In this document: one piece after another, positions 1 to 8,290 of the stretch | How positions within the stretch are numbered: the first letter of the stretch is position 1 | Layout: each line of letters begins with the position of its first letter | NCBI GenBank assembly: GCA_003487005.1 | Contig: DNFG01000269.1 | Coordinates: 1-30,221, forward strand | Reading direction: 5' to 3' | Origin: Bryobacterales bacterium | GTDB lineage: Bacteria > Acidobacteriota > Terriglobia > Bryobacterales > Bryobacteraceae | DNA length: 30,221 bases | Notes under the pieces: model-generated | Told to the model about the DNA's origin: nothing | Databases searched by the model: none | What the model saw: the letters and a program-made list of their open reading frames with translations, nothing else | Made by a program: the position numbers and the translations under genes

Positions 1-938
1 TCGTCGTGGAAGCCGCCGTGGGAGGATTCGGCGTCAACGACGGGCATCAGGAGATGTTTTTCGACGATGAAGGGGTCTTTGTTGCGCTGGAAGTCGATGT
101 CGGAGACGAGGCGCTGGACACGGTCCTCGCCTTCGAGGCCTTCGGGGAGGTGGCGGAAGAGGAGTTCCTGGCCGAGGAAGACTTCGCCTTCGGGGGCGAG
201 GACGTGGGACTGGTAGAAGCGGAAGTCGTCACGGTCGCGCTGGGGTTCTTCGGTATTGACGGCGGCGGGACCATGGAGGATGCGGGTGGGGGTGAAGAAG
301 CCGGTGCCCATGCGGACCTGGAAATGGCGACCGTGGCTGCGGAGGTGGTTGTTCTTGCCGGCGATGAAGTCGCGGATGGAATCAGCGAGCATCTCTTCGG
401 TGAAGTAGTCGAGGAGGCCGACGGAGGTGTGGCAGTCGTTGCGGTAGCGTTTATTGCGCCAGGGGTTGAAATTGTAGGCTTCGGGCTTGAAGGGGTGCAT
501 GTGGTGCCCGAGCGGGTAGAGGTTGTCGAACTCCTTGTTGTAGAAGCCGGTGCCGCCGAGGGTCCGGTAGAGGGGGCCGACCATGAAATCGGAGGCGGAG
601 TGGACGGCGGCGTCCATGGGGACGAGGTAGCCGTCGGGGTGATGGAAGTGGCAGAGGCCTTCGCCGTGGATGCCGTTGCCGGTGTCGGCGAGGATGGCGC
701 TGCCGTTCCAGCGTTCATCGATGGCCCAGCCGCTGGGGCCTTCGGGGAAGTAGTCTTCATCGGCGAGCTCGAGGTTCTTTCCAGGCAGGCAGAACTTGCG
801 GCCCACGAAACTGGGGAAGCAGCGGAGGACGCCTCCGCCGGCTTCAGCGGCCTCCTGGACGGAATCGGCCGCAGCCTGTTCGACGATGGGCAGGTTGGAG
901 CGGTAGAGCTTGACGTTAAGAGGAGACCTGGAAGACAT
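1..938 (-). CDS. His-rich, possibly cupin-like protein of unknown function (3' end cut by window)
   Basis: An open frame of 312 codons runs from an ATG at 938 to the window edge, with GGA a few bases upstream, so the C-terminus is missing. There is no signal peptide. The protein is rich in His and aromatic residues, with a CHFHHPDGY stretch near residues 96-104 and a GHHMHPF motif near 144-150. Clustered histidines among short beta-rich segments would suit a metal-binding cupin-like fold, but that is a guess and I do not recognise the family. It is the fourth gene of a minus-strand run behind an aminotransferase, MurQ and a rhodanese. The 69-base gap before it is longer than the other gaps, so it may have its own promoter. 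The sense strand is strongly C-rich at third codon positions, which explains long open frames on the opposite strand that I regard as shadows. Confidence 0.7.
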   Translation of the reverse strand, partial: MSSRSPLNVKLYRSNLPIVEQAAADSVQEAAEAGGGVLRCFPSFVGRKFCLPGKNLELADEDYFPEGPSGWAIDERWNGSAILADTGNGIHGEGLCHFHHPDGYLVPMDAAVHSASDFMVGPLYRTLGGTGFYNKEFDNLYPLGHHMHPFKPEAYNFNPWRNKRYRNDCHTSVGLLDYFTEEMLADSIRDFIAGKNNHLRSHGRHFQVRMGTGFFTPTRILHGPAAVNTEEPQRDRDDFRFYQSHVLAPEGEVFLGQELLFRHLPEGLEGEDRVQRLVSDIDFQRNKDPFIVEKHLLMPVVDAESSHGGFHD

Positions 939-1007
939 AAATTCCTTTTCGTGGGCCAGCGGTTCTGGCGTTCTTTGAGACTATATCAAGCGGGAGCGCG
1001 GGCGGGG

Positions 1008-1376
1008 TTACTTCTCGACGGGCTGACCGGCCTGGTTCCAGGCGCGCCAGCCGCCGTCCATCGAGATGGCCCGGGAGTAGCCCATTTTGCGGAGGTTGTC
1101 GGCGGCGAGGACACTACGGAAGCCGCCGCCGCAATAGAGGATCAAGGTGGCGTCCTTGTCGGGGACCGCGGAGACGATGTCTCGTTCGATGACCCCTTTG
1201 CCGAGGTGGATGGCTCCGGGGAGGTGTCCGGCGGCGAATTCGCTTTCTTCCCGGACATCGATGAGGATGTGCGGGTCGTTGCGGTCGCGGAGTTGGAGGT
1301 AGCCGGGCACGTCGGTTTCCTCGACGCGGGTGCGGGCGTCGTTGACGATGGCGAGGAACTCGGGTGAATGGTCCAT
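1008..1376 (-). CDS. Single-domain rhodanese-like sulfurtransferase
   Basis: This 122-residue protein is about the size of one rhodanese domain. It carries the LIDVREESEFAAGHLPGAIHL signature (residues 38-58) and an active-site loop Y-C-G-G-G-F-R-S, with the catalytic Cys at residue 82. The C-terminal GGWRAWNQAGQPVE is also typical of the fold. Proteins of this kind move sulfane sulfur from persulfides or thiosulfate to acceptors such as cyanide or thiol carriers in the cytoplasm; the physiological donor cannot be told from sequence. It starts 9 bases after the murQ stop, so it is probably co-transcribed with murQ and the aminotransferase. No signal peptide or second domain is present. Confidence 0.93.
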   Translation of the reverse strand: MDHSPEFLAIVNDARTRVEETDVPGYLQLRDRNDPHILIDVREESEFAAGHLPGAIHLGKGVIERDIVSAVPDKDATLILYCGGGFRSVLAADNLRKMGYSRAISMDGGWRAWNQAGQPVEK

Positions 1377-1385
1377 GACGGGTAG

Positions 1386-2297
1386 TTACTCCTGAAGGGC
1401 GAGAGCTTTGCGGACGTGACCTCCGGTAGCGGCGAGAAGGGCTTCGGCCTGTTCGCGGGTAGCGGAGCGGACGGCCATGACGAGGGCGGTGCGGACGCTG
1501 CGGCCGGAGGCTTCAAGGTAGCGGGCGGCGTCTTCGCGGGAGAGGTTGGCGGCGGCCATGAGGATGCGCTGGGCGCGATCAACGAGTTTGGCGTTGGTGG
1601 GCTGGACGTTGATCATGAGGTTTGAATAAACGTAGCCGAGGCGGATCATGGCGCCGGTGGTCAACATATTGAGGACGAGTTTGGTGGCGGTTCCGGCGCG
1701 GAGGCGGGTGGACCCGGTGAGGACTTCGGGGCCGGAGAGGGGTTCGATGGGATAGCGGGCGGCCTGGGCAAGGGGCGAGTTGGGGGAACAGGCGAGGCCG
1801 ATGGTGGGTGCGCCGAGGCGGTTGGCTTCGGCGATGGCGCCGAGGACGTAAGGGGTGCGGCCGGAGGCGGCGATGCCGCAGAGGATGTCGTTGCGGGAGA
1901 AGCCGTGGGCGAGGAGGTCGCGGGCGCCGGCTTCGGGCGAGTCCTCTGTGGCTTCGGAGGAGCGGCGGAGGGCGGCATCACCACCCGCGATGAAGCCGAT
2001 GACCAGGCCGGGGGGGACATTGAAGGTGGGAGGGCATTCGGAGGCGTCGAGAACGCCGAGGCGGCCGCTGGTGCCGGCGCCGGTGTAGAAGAGGCGGCCG
2101 CCGGCGGCGAGGGTTTCCGCGATGGCGTCGACGGCCGCGGCGATTTGCGGCAGCACCCGGGCGACGGCGGTGGCGACCTGCTGATCCTGCTCGTTGATGA
2201 CGCGGCACATGTCCAGGGTGGAAAGCGAGTCAATCTCCGTGGTGGCGGGATTGCGCTGCTCGGTGAGCAGGTGGCCGAGATCGAGTGGGCTGGACAT
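1386..2297 (-). CDS. murQ: N-acetylmuramic acid 6-phosphate etherase MurQ
   Basis: The 303-residue product matches the usual length of MurQ. This cytoplasmic SIS-domain lyase cleaves the D-lactyl ether of MurNAc-6-phosphate to give GlcNAc-6-phosphate and lactate during cell-wall recycling. The motif YTGAGTSGRLGVLDASECPP (residues 71-90) includes the sugar-phosphate loop and the catalytic Glu at about residue 87. A second SIS-type loop, GIAASGRTPYV, and the C-terminal helical segment with LSREDAARYLEASG are also family-typical. It starts with ATG 4 bases after the aminotransferase stop and is followed 9 bases later by the rhodanese gene, indicating an operon. No anhMurNAc kinase gene (anmK) or PTS component lies in the window, so the source of its substrate is not shown here. 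Confidence 0.96.
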   Translation of the reverse strand: MSSPLDLGHLLTEQRNPATTEIDSLSTLDMCRVINEQDQQVATAVARVLPQIAAAVDAIAETLAAGGRLFYTGAGTSGRLGVLDASECPPTFNVPPGLVIGFIAGGDAALRRSSEATEDSPEAGARDLLAHGFSRNDILCGIAASGRTPYVLGAIAEANRLGAPTIGLACSPNSPLAQAARYPIEPLSGPEVLTGSTRLRAGTATKLVLNMLTTGAMIRLGYVYSNLMINVQPTNAKLVDRAQRILMAAANLSREDAARYLEASGRSVRTALVMAVRSATREQAEALLAATGGHVRKALALQE

Positions 2298-2301
2298 GCG
2301 G

Positions 2302-3624
2302 CTAGTAGTTTTTCTTTTCGATGCGAGGCCGTTCGGCGCGGCTCATCGATTTGAGCGCCGCGAGTTTCGGGTCGGCCTTTTCGAGTTCGCCGAGGTTGCG
2401 GGCGACTTTATCGACGGCACGGGCGATTTCGTCGATATCGGATTCATCGCCAAGGAGAACGAACTGGGGCAGCCAGACGCTTTCGTGGAAGGCGGCGCGT
2501 TCGGCGACGGGGCAATGGAATTCGCGGTATTCGACAGGTTCGTCGCGGTCGAGTTTGAGTTGGGGGAAGTCGTCGGCGCTGGCGTGGAAGAGGTCGGAGC
2601 GGTAAACGGGGTCGTAGAAGCGGCCGTCACTGGGGACGCCTTCGGCGTCGAGGGCGGCGACGAACATGTCGCGCGGGACGGGGGCGGAGGAGGGCGGTTC
2701 GGTGGGGCGGTACTGGAAGACGTAGCAATAGATGGGTTCGGTGGTGAGAGCGGGCTGGGGAGGCAGAGGGCGGATGCCGGGGATTTGGGCGAGGGCCTCG
2801 GAAAGCCGGGCGGCGTTGCGGATGCGGCGTTCGGTGAGTTCGGGAAGCATCTCGAGTTGGCCGAGGAGGACGGCGGCCTGGAATTCGGACAGGCGGTAGT
2901 TGCAGCCGGTGGGCCGCTTGCGGAACTGGTCGGTCTCCGAGGCGCGGCCGCAGTTGACGAGGCTCTGGATCATTTCGTAGCAGTCGAGCCGGGAAGTGAT
3001 GACGATGCCGCCTTCACCGGAGGTCATCAGCTTCGAGGTCTGGAGCGAGAAGGAGCCGACGTCGCCCATGGAGCCGGCGCCGCGTCCTTTATAGAAGCCG
3101 CCGTGGACATGGGCGGCGTCTTCGATGACGACGAGGTCCTTTTCGCGGGCGAGGTCGAGCAGGGCGTCCATGTCGGCGAAGCGCATTGCGAGGTGGACGG
3201 GCATCACCGCGCGGGTGCGCGGGGTGATCCGGCGCCGGACGTCCTCCACATCGAGGCAGTAGGTGTCGGGATGGATATCGGCGAAGATGGGCACACAGCC
3301 GGCGTCGAGCACAGCAGTAGCGGTCCCGTCCCAGGTGTAGGCGGGGACGATGACTTCATCGCCGAATTTCACCCCGGCGGCGCGGAGGGCGACGGTGAGG
3401 GCGACCGTGCCGTTGACGAGCGTGCAGCCGTACTTGGCGCCGTGATAGTCTGCGAACTTCTGGGCAAACTCGGAAGCGAAGCGGTTGGGGAAGGGAAATC
3501 CGCCCCAATTTCGCGTTTCGAGTACTTCCAGGAGCCTTGCTTTATCATTCTCAGAATAGAGGGGCCACGGGCTGAAAGGCTTCGTGCGGGTCTTTTCACC
3601 GCCGAGGATGGCGAGATTGCTCAT
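2302..3624 (-). CDS. DegT/DnrJ/EryC1/StrS family PLP-dependent aminotransferase
   Basis: The protein has 440 residues from an ATG at 3624; a GTG three codons upstream is an alternative start. It is a fold-type I sugar aminotransferase. The PLP aspartate lies in VVIEDAAHVHGG (about residues 165-176) and the Schiff-base lysine is Lys198 in SFSLQTSKLMTSGEGG. The family transfers an amino group, usually from glutamate, to nucleotide-linked keto sugars or to cyclitols. Relatives in Planctomycetes and Acidobacteria often sit in sugar catabolism clusters, and the substrate cannot be assigned. It begins an operon with murQ 4 bases downstream, pointing to amino-sugar metabolism. Its start codon overlaps that of the divergent glycoside hydrolase, so no free intergenic promoter space exists. 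The C-terminal 30 residues are charged and look like a tail beyond the core. Confidence 0.93.
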   Translation of the reverse strand: MSNLAILGGEKTRTKPFSPWPLYSENDKARLLEVLETRNWGGFPFPNRFASEFAQKFADYHGAKYGCTLVNGTVALTVALRAAGVKFGDEVIVPAYTWDGTATAVLDAGCVPIFADIHPDTYCLDVEDVRRRITPRTRAVMPVHLAMRFADMDALLDLAREKDLVVIEDAAHVHGGFYKGRGAGSMGDVGSFSLQTSKLMTSGEGGIVITSRLDCYEMIQSLVNCGRASETDQFRKRPTGCNYRLSEFQAAVLLGQLEMLPELTERRIRNAARLSEALAQIPGIRPLPPQPALTTEPIYCYVFQYRPTEPPSSAPVPRDMFVAALDAEGVPSDGRFYDPVYRSDLFHASADDFPQLKLDRDEPVEYREFHCPVAERAAFHESVWLPQFVLLGDESDIDEIARAVDKVARNLGELEKADPKLAALKSMSRAERPRIEKKNY

Positions 3625-6600
3625 GCTCAACACAGTTTATCGAATACTGATTGCCGCGCTTGCCGGGTGTGTAACGATGGCGGCGGCGAACGTCTGGACG
3701 GTCCGAATCGAGGAGCCGACGGGCATCGAGAGGCGGGACGGAGAGCTGGTCCGGATTCCGATAGGGAAAGTGGGCGGCCACGCTCAAGGGTACCGGGTGG
3801 TGGATGCGCAGGGCAGGGAAGTGCCGGCAGTGGTGGATGCAGGGAGTCTCGTGTTTCCGGTCTCGGTGATCGGGGCGGGCGTGGCGGAGTACCGCGTGAT
3901 GTGCTGCGAGAGCCGTGAAGGGCGGTTGCGCGAGCAGGTGTCGTTGTACACGATGGCGTCGGGACGGATTGAACTGAAGAACGATTATGTCCGACTGGTG
4001 GTGGACCCGAGAACCGGCCAGGTGGTGGAAGCGTTCAACTTGCAGGCGGGCGAGGCACGGGTGCTGAACCTGGTGGAGCGGACGCCCGACGAAAAAGACA
4101 AATACGACATGTACGACGCGTCGCCGGTGATGAAGGACCGGTCGGGGACGCCGGTCGCGGGGCCGAATGGCGGTTGGGAGGTGCTTGGCGGGTTGGGGGC
4201 GGTACAGAAAGTGGAGATGGAAACCACACCGCTGACGGCGCGGCTGACGTTGCGGGGGGAACGGGGGGTGTCGGTGCTGGCGCTGGATGCGGGATCGCCG
4301 GTGGTGCGCTGGAAGGGGTCGCGGGGCTTCCGGTTCGCGCGGGTGTCGGCGACGCCATTCTGGCCATTTAATCGGTGCGTGGATGGTAACGAGTACACGT
4401 GGCCCACGGGTCCGGGCAGCGGAGAACCACCGGAGCGGGAGATCGCCGCGCGGAAGTGGATGAAGCCGGTGGGCGGACATTTCGTCTACTATCACGCGGC
4501 GGAAGATTACGGGGCGATGGCGGTGGCGGCGCTGGACGAGACGCTGGAGTGGGCGGGTGCGTGTACTTCGCGCTTCGAGGGTCGAAGCCGGAAGGCGGAG
4601 AGCGAAGTGGCGCTGCTGTTTACGAGGTGGCGGGCCGAAGATACCGCACTTGGTGCGCGAGCGGAGAATCGAAGGGTCCGCAATCCGCTACTGGTGGAGG
4701 TTGGGCCTGGGGGGGAAGGGGAGTTAGAGATTCTTAGGCCATTGCGGCTGATGCGGGCGCCGGCGGTGGCGGAGGTGAAGGAGGCTCCGGCGGAATGGCG
4801 GCCGCGCTTCGCATCGCTGGATGGCGAATGGGAGTTGGCCTGGGGTGAGAAAGGGGCCGGGCCGTCCTCGGAATGGCGGAAGGTGCAAGTGCCGGGTTCG
4901 GTGCACCTGCAGTGGTTGCCTCGGGAGGATGTGTACAAACGCGAGGCGGGGTGGGTGAGTTACAAGGAGTGGTGGTACAAGCGGACGCTGCGTGTGCCGG
5001 CGGAGTGGGGCGGGCAGACCTTGCGCCTGCAGTTCGGGGCGACGGATTACTTCGCCGAAACGTTTATTGACGGGCAGCGACTTGGCCGTCACGAGGGCTA
5101 CGTGACGCCGCACGAGTACGACGTGACGGCGCTGATCAAGCCGGGACAGGATCACGAACTGAAAGTGCGCGTGTGGACGCCGGTCCATTATTACTGGAAG
5201 CACCGGCCATACACGGTGAAGGGGGCTTACGGGGGCGTGGATCAGAAGCCGGACGACATCACGGCGACCGGGATTACGCGCAGCGTCCGGATTGTGGCGG
5301 GGACGCCGGCGAGAATTGCGGATGTGGCGGTGGATACAAGGCTGAATTCCGACGGCAGCGCCGCCGTGGCGGTGCGGGTGGCGGTCGAGGGTGCGGAGGA
5401 CGGCTCCGAATGGGAGGCGACGCTGACGCCGCGAAACTTCGAGGGCGGGAGCGGAATCCGGCTGACTGCGGCGGTAGAGCCCGGGCGGGGGGAGTTGCAG
5501 ATTCCCGTCCGGCAGCCCCAATTGTGGTGGACATGGGAGCACGGGAAGCCCAATTTGTACACTCTGGATCTGAGGCTCAAGAACTCTTCCGGGGAAGTGG
5601 TGGACGCGCGCCGGATGGCCGTCGGTATCCGGACGATTACACGGATCGGCGAGCGGTTTTATCTGAACGGGAAGCACGTTTTCCTGCGCGGAACGAACGT
5701 CTATGCCAACTTGTGGCTCTCGGAAATGGGGCGAAAGGAGTACGAACGTGACTTCGAGATCCTGCAGAAGATGAACATCAACCTGATCCGGATCCACTGC
5801 CACTTCGAGAATCCGGAGTTCTATGAACTTGCCGATGAGCGTGGGCTGTTCATCTGGCAGGACTACCTGGAGGCCTGGTATCCCCACGACCATGAGTTCT
5901 CACCGCGTGCGGCGGCGCTGTTCGACGATCACATCCGGATGGTAAGGAACCACCCGTCGGTGATGGCGTGGTGCGGGTCGGACGAGGAGGATTTCGAGAA
6001 CTATCTCGACCTGGTGAAGCATGTGGCGGCACGTCCTTCGCTGCTTGATCCCCAGGATCGCTACGTGCAGCCGTCGACGAGCCGCTGGGGCGACGCGCAC
6101 CTTTACTACGGATGGTATGGGGGATCGATCTGGAACTACGCCCGGATGACGGCGCCGCTGGTCACTGAACTGGGGGCGACCGCGCTGCCGGCGAAGGAGA
6201 GCCTGGACCGGTTCATGAAGGAGCGGTGGCCGATCACGGACCACGCGGAACTCTGGCACTATCACCGGTTGCAGATTCCCGAGGCGACCAAAGCATGGGG
6301 GGATTTGTCGGGCAAGCAGACGCCGGAGCAGTTGATCGACAAGAGCCAGCGGTATGCCGCCCGGCTGTTCCAGATTGCCCTGGAGCGGACACGCCGGAAC
6401 AAGCGGGAGGGAGCGGCGGGAATTTTCCATTTCTTCGCCATTGATTTCTGGCCGTCGGTGACGATGGCGGCTGTGGACTTCTACCGGGTGCCGACGCGGG
6501 TGCATGCGCAGGTGGCGAGGAGTTTCGAGCCCGTGCTGGCGAGTCTGGAATTCGACCGCGACGAATGGAGAACCGGAGAAGAGGTGAAAGTTGGGGTTTG

Positions 6601-6844
6601 GGGGATCAATGATCTCCACAAGGCGATTGGGAATGCGGAGGTCCGCTGGCGGTACGAGGATTCCACCGGTAAGCTGCTGATTTCAGGCCAGTTCAGGCAC
6701 AGTTTCGAACCGGATTCGGCAGAGCCGTTGGGAGAGGCGAAGTGGGTGGCGGGGACGCCAGGGGGATACCGGCTGGTGGCCGAGGTGACCGCGGGCGGGG
6801 AGAAGATCTCGCAAAACGAGTTTGAGTTCCGGGTGGCACCCTGA
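3623..6844 (+). CDS. Secreted glycoside hydrolase family 2 protein, beta-mannosidase-like, with large N-terminal extension
   Basis: From the ATG at 3623 the product has 1073 residues; ATG 3608 would add five. A signal peptide ending near AGCVTMAAA predicts export. Residues about 25-385 form a beta-rich region I do not recognise. From about 390 on, GH2 architecture follows: a sugar-binding jelly roll (SLDGEWELAW ... QVPGSVHLQW), an Ig-like sandwich and a TIM barrel starting at RFYLNGKHVFLRGTNVYAN. In the barrel, WCGSDE aligns with the WCGNNE acid/base motif of GH2 mannosidases and exo-glucosaminidases (Glu788), and LVTELGAT matches the nucleophile segment (Glu849). Both catalytic residues are therefore present. 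It likely releases sugars such as mannose or glucosamine from glycans in the periplasm or outside the cell; specificity is inferred, not shown. The gene is monocistronic and ends in a strong palindrome. Confidence 0.88.
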   Translation: MLNTVYRILIAALAGCVTMAAANVWTVRIEEPTGIERRDGELVRIPIGKVGGHAQGYRVVDAQGREVPAVVDAGSLVFPVSVIGAGVAEYRVMCCESREGRLREQVSLYTMASGRIELKNDYVRLVVDPRTGQVVEAFNLQAGEARVLNLVERTPDEKDKYDMYDASPVMKDRSGTPVAGPNGGWEVLGGLGAVQKVEMETTPLTARLTLRGERGVSVLALDAGSPVVRWKGSRGFRFARVSATPFWPFNRCVDGNEYTWPTGPGSGEPPEREIAARKWMKPVGGHFVYYHAAEDYGAMAVAALDETLEWAGACTSRFEGRSRKAESEVALLFTRWRAEDTALGARAENRRVRNPLLVEVGPGGEGELEILRPLRLMRAPAVAEVKEAPAEWRPRFASLDGEWELAWGEKGAGPSSEWRKVQVPGSVHLQWLPREDVYKREAGWVSYKEWWYKRTLRVPAEWGGQTLRLQFGATDYFAETFIDGQRLGRHEGYVTPHEYDVTALIKPGQDHELKVRVWTPVHYYWKHRPYTVKGAYGGVDQKPDDITATGITRSVRIVAGTPARIADVAVDTRLNSDGSAAVAVRVAVEGAEDGSEWEATLTPRNFEGGSGIRLTAAVEPGRGELQIPVRQPQLWWTWEHGKPNLYTLDLRLKNSSGEVVDARRMAVGIRTITRIGERFYLNGKHVFLRGTNVYANLWLSEMGRKEYERDFEILQKMNINLIRIHCHFENPEFYELADERGLFIWQDYLEAWYPHDHEFSPRAAALFDDHIRMVRNHPSVMAWCGSDEEDFENYLDLVKHVAARPSLLDPQDRYVQPSTSRWGDAHLYYGWYGGSIWNYARMTAPLVTELGATALPAKESLDRFMKERWPITDHAELWHYHRLQIPEATKAWGDLSGKQTPEQLIDKSQRYAARLFQIALERTRRNKREGAAGIFHFFAIDFWPSVTMAAVDFYRVPTRVHAQVARSFEPVLASLEFDRDEWRTGEEVKVGVWGINDLHKAIGNAEVRWRYEDSTGKLLISGQFRHSFEPDSAEPLGEAKWVAGTPGGYRLVAEVTAGGEKISQNEFEFRVAP

Positions 6845-6866
6845 GGGGTGGAGCCCGGAACTCAAA
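6821..6866. terminator. Nested inverted repeat between convergent genes, likely bidirectional terminator
   Basis: Thirteen bases at 6821-6833 (TTTGAGTTCCGGG) are exactly complementary to 6854-6866. Inside them, CACCC (6837-6841) pairs with GGGTG (6846-6850) around a TGAG loop. The left arm lies within the last codons of the GH2 gene and the right arm ends 21 bases before the stop of the convergent Fe-S carrier gene. The arms end in T-rich/A-rich stretches, but no long U tract follows on either strand. Function as a terminator is inferred from position and stability. Confidence 0.7.
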
Positions 6867-6887
6867 AGAAATCAGTGGTTTACAGGT

Positions 6888-7211
6888 TTAGACGCTGAAG
6901 GAAGAGCCGCAGCCGCAGGTGGACTTCACCTGAGGATTGTCGAACTTGAAGCCGGAGCCTTCCATGGACTCGACATAATCGACGCGGGCGCCGTCGAGGT
7001 AAAGCATGCTGGCCTGATCGATGAAGACCTTCAGGCCTTCGAACTCGTAGGTCTTGTCGAGAAGGCCGGGGGCATTTTCGAAGGCCATCGAGTAGCTGAA
7101 GCCGGAACAGCCGCCGCCGACCACGGAGATGCGAAGTCCGGCGGGAGACGGATCCTGGGCGCCGAGGATCTCTTTCACCTTGCCGATGGCGGTGGGAGTC
7201 AACTGAATCAT
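6888..7211 (-). CDS. A-type iron-sulfur carrier protein (IscA/ErpA/HesB family)
   Basis: This 107-residue protein has the classic length and three conserved cysteines of A-type carriers: Cys35 in VVGGGCSGFSY and Cys99 and Cys101 in STCGCGSSF. It begins IQLTPTAIGKVKEIL, as in ErpA and IscA. Such proteins receive Fe-S clusters from the assembly scaffold and deliver them to apo-enzymes in the cytoplasm. An AGGAGGG sequence at 7223-7229 lies 11 bases before the ATG. It stands alone, convergent with the GH2 gene and divergent from the sigma-factor gene, and no isc or suf genes are nearby. The sequence resembles ErpA, but I do not separate ErpA from IscA or HesB with confidence. Confidence 0.95.
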   Translation of the reverse strand: MIQLTPTAIGKVKEILGAQDPSPAGLRISVVGGGCSGFSYSMAFENAPGLLDKTYEFEGLKVFIDQASMLYLDGARVDYVESMEGSGFKFDNPQVKSTCGCGSSFSV

Positions 7212-7259
7212 GAGATCTCAAACCCTCCTGGGAGACAATTTAGGTGACCTGACCCTTTT

Positions 7260-7265
7260 AGTATA
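7260..7265 (-). promoter_or_regulatory. Possible -10 element (TATACT) for the Fe-S carrier gene
   Basis: Read on the minus strand, TATACT is a five-of-six match to the sigma-70 -10 hexamer, about 49 bases upstream of the Fe-S carrier start and followed by an A-rich stretch. No convincing -35 hexamer sits 16-18 bases upstream, so this is a moderate guess resting on position and the hexamer alone. Confidence 0.35.
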
Positions 7266-7329
7266 GCTTGGCACGGGTCCACCATTTACACTCTAAAGGA
7301 TGCGGCTTCGCGGTGGAAGGGTTCGCCGA

Positions 7330-7348
7330 TCTGGTATCTTGAACCAGA
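7330..7348. promoter_or_regulatory. Short dyad in the divergent promoter region (possible operator)
   Basis: TCTGGT (7330-7335) and ACCAGA (7343-7348) form a 6-base inverted repeat with a 7-base spacer, 117 bases upstream of the sigma-factor start and within the 253-base divergent region between the Fe-S carrier and sigma-factor genes. The spacing fits a dimeric regulator, but a 6-base dyad can easily arise by chance. Confidence 0.25.
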
Positions 7349-7464
7349 CGCCCCGCGCGGCGCCGGGCAAGCCCCGGGGTTGGCGGCGGGAGAGGGCGTA
7401 AGTCGCGCCGTTTACTGGACCTTTGGCGAAACCGGAAGGGCTTCGGACACGTCCAGAGGGACGT

Positions 7465-8139
7465 ATGAGCGGCTATATCGGACTTCTCCCATTGCCTGGG
7501 GCAGCATCGGCGACCGACACTCGCCCGGAGAAGGTACGCGTGGACCACCGAAAGACCGACGAAGCAGCGCTCGTCCGGCGGGTGCAAGCCCGGGACGAGA
7601 TGGCGTTTCGCGATATGGTGGACCGCTACCAGTCCAAGGTGTTTTCGATCATCTACGGCATTCTCCGGAACCAGAACGACGCCGAGGACATCGCCCAGCA
7701 GGTGTTCGCGAAGATCTACTTCTCGATTGGCAACTTTGACTTCCGCAGCTCGCTGCTGACCTGGATCTACAAGATCACGGTGAACGAATGCTACGACTAC
7801 CTGCGGAAGAAGAAGGTGCGAAAGCTGGTTTACGAGAGCGACTTCTCGGAGGACGACTCCACCGGGATGGAGCGGAGTGAGCCTGATCCGGCGCAGCCGA
7901 TTGACAGCCGGCTGGCAAAGCGGGATCTGGTGATCAAACTGCTGGCCAAAGTCTCCCCGGAGGACCGGCAGTTGATGATGTTGAAGGAAGTGGAAGGCCA
8001 TTCGGTGGAGGAGTTGGCCGCCATGACGGGGATGAACGAGAATACAATTAAAGTCAAACTGTTCCGTGCGCGGCAGAAGTTGCTGAAGGCCGCGCAAAGG
8101 TTGATGAAGGGTTCCAGTCCGCTGAGGGCTGGGAACTGA
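7465..8139 (+). CDS. ECF-type RNA polymerase sigma factor (RpoE-like)
   Basis: From the ATG at 7465, preceded by AGAGGGA, the product has 224 residues; an upstream TTG at 7423 lacks such a site. Region 2 spans about residues 40-110 and includes MVDRYQSKVFSIIYGILRNQ and DAEDIAQQVFAKIY for core binding and -10 recognition. Region 4 (about 160-210) ends in a helix-turn-helix with LAAMTGMNENTIKVKLFRAR for -35 recognition. There is no region 1.1 or 3, as expected for the ECF group. It would direct RNA polymerase to a small stress regulon. The next gene downstream, after 150 bases, encodes a membrane protein of anti-sigma type, followed by a Spy-like protein. This suggests a signal-controlled envelope response. 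Confidence 0.94.
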   Translation: MSGYIGLLPLPGAASATDTRPEKVRVDHRKTDEAALVRRVQARDEMAFRDMVDRYQSKVFSIIYGILRNQNDAEDIAQQVFAKIYFSIGNFDFRSSLLTWIYKITVNECYDYLRKKKVRKLVYESDFSEDDSTGMERSEPDPAQPIDSRLAKRDLVIKLLAKVSPEDRQLMMLKEVEGHSVEELAAMTGMNENTIKVKLFRARQKLLKAAQRLMKGSSPLRAGN

Positions 8140-8193
8140 AGGGGTGCCGCCGGATGAAGCTCAGGTGGACGAGAGGAATGACCAGCGAGGAGA

Positions 8194-8231
8194 CACCCGG
8201 GAAGGGTGGTCCCCGAAGCGCCTTCGGGCGC
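8194..8231 (+). other. Two small hairpins between sigma-factor and anti-sigma genes
   Basis: The 150-base gap holds CACCC/GGGTG (8194-8198 with 8204-8208, five-base loop), then GCGCC-TTCG-GGCGC (8218-8231), a stem closed by the very stable UUCG tetraloop. Neither is followed by a U tract. They could slow transcription, protect the mRNA or lower expression of the anti-sigma gene relative to the sigma factor; GC-rich DNA also forms such stems by chance. Confidence 0.4.
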
Positions 8232-8290
8232 GGGTTCAGCTTGGCAGCCTCCCGGCCAGCGGCGGCCGATTGTTTTGAGGGATCTTTGCC

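Noticed and set aside
6..1367. A 453-codon plus-strand open frame
   Set aside because: It lies antisense to the rhodanese and His-rich genes and has the same low-complexity composition; the rhodanese frame is certain.
2194..3918. A 574-codon plus-strand open frame across the aminotransferase gene
   Set aside because: Antisense shadow with no recognisable domain; the minus-strand aminotransferase has its full set of catalytic motifs.
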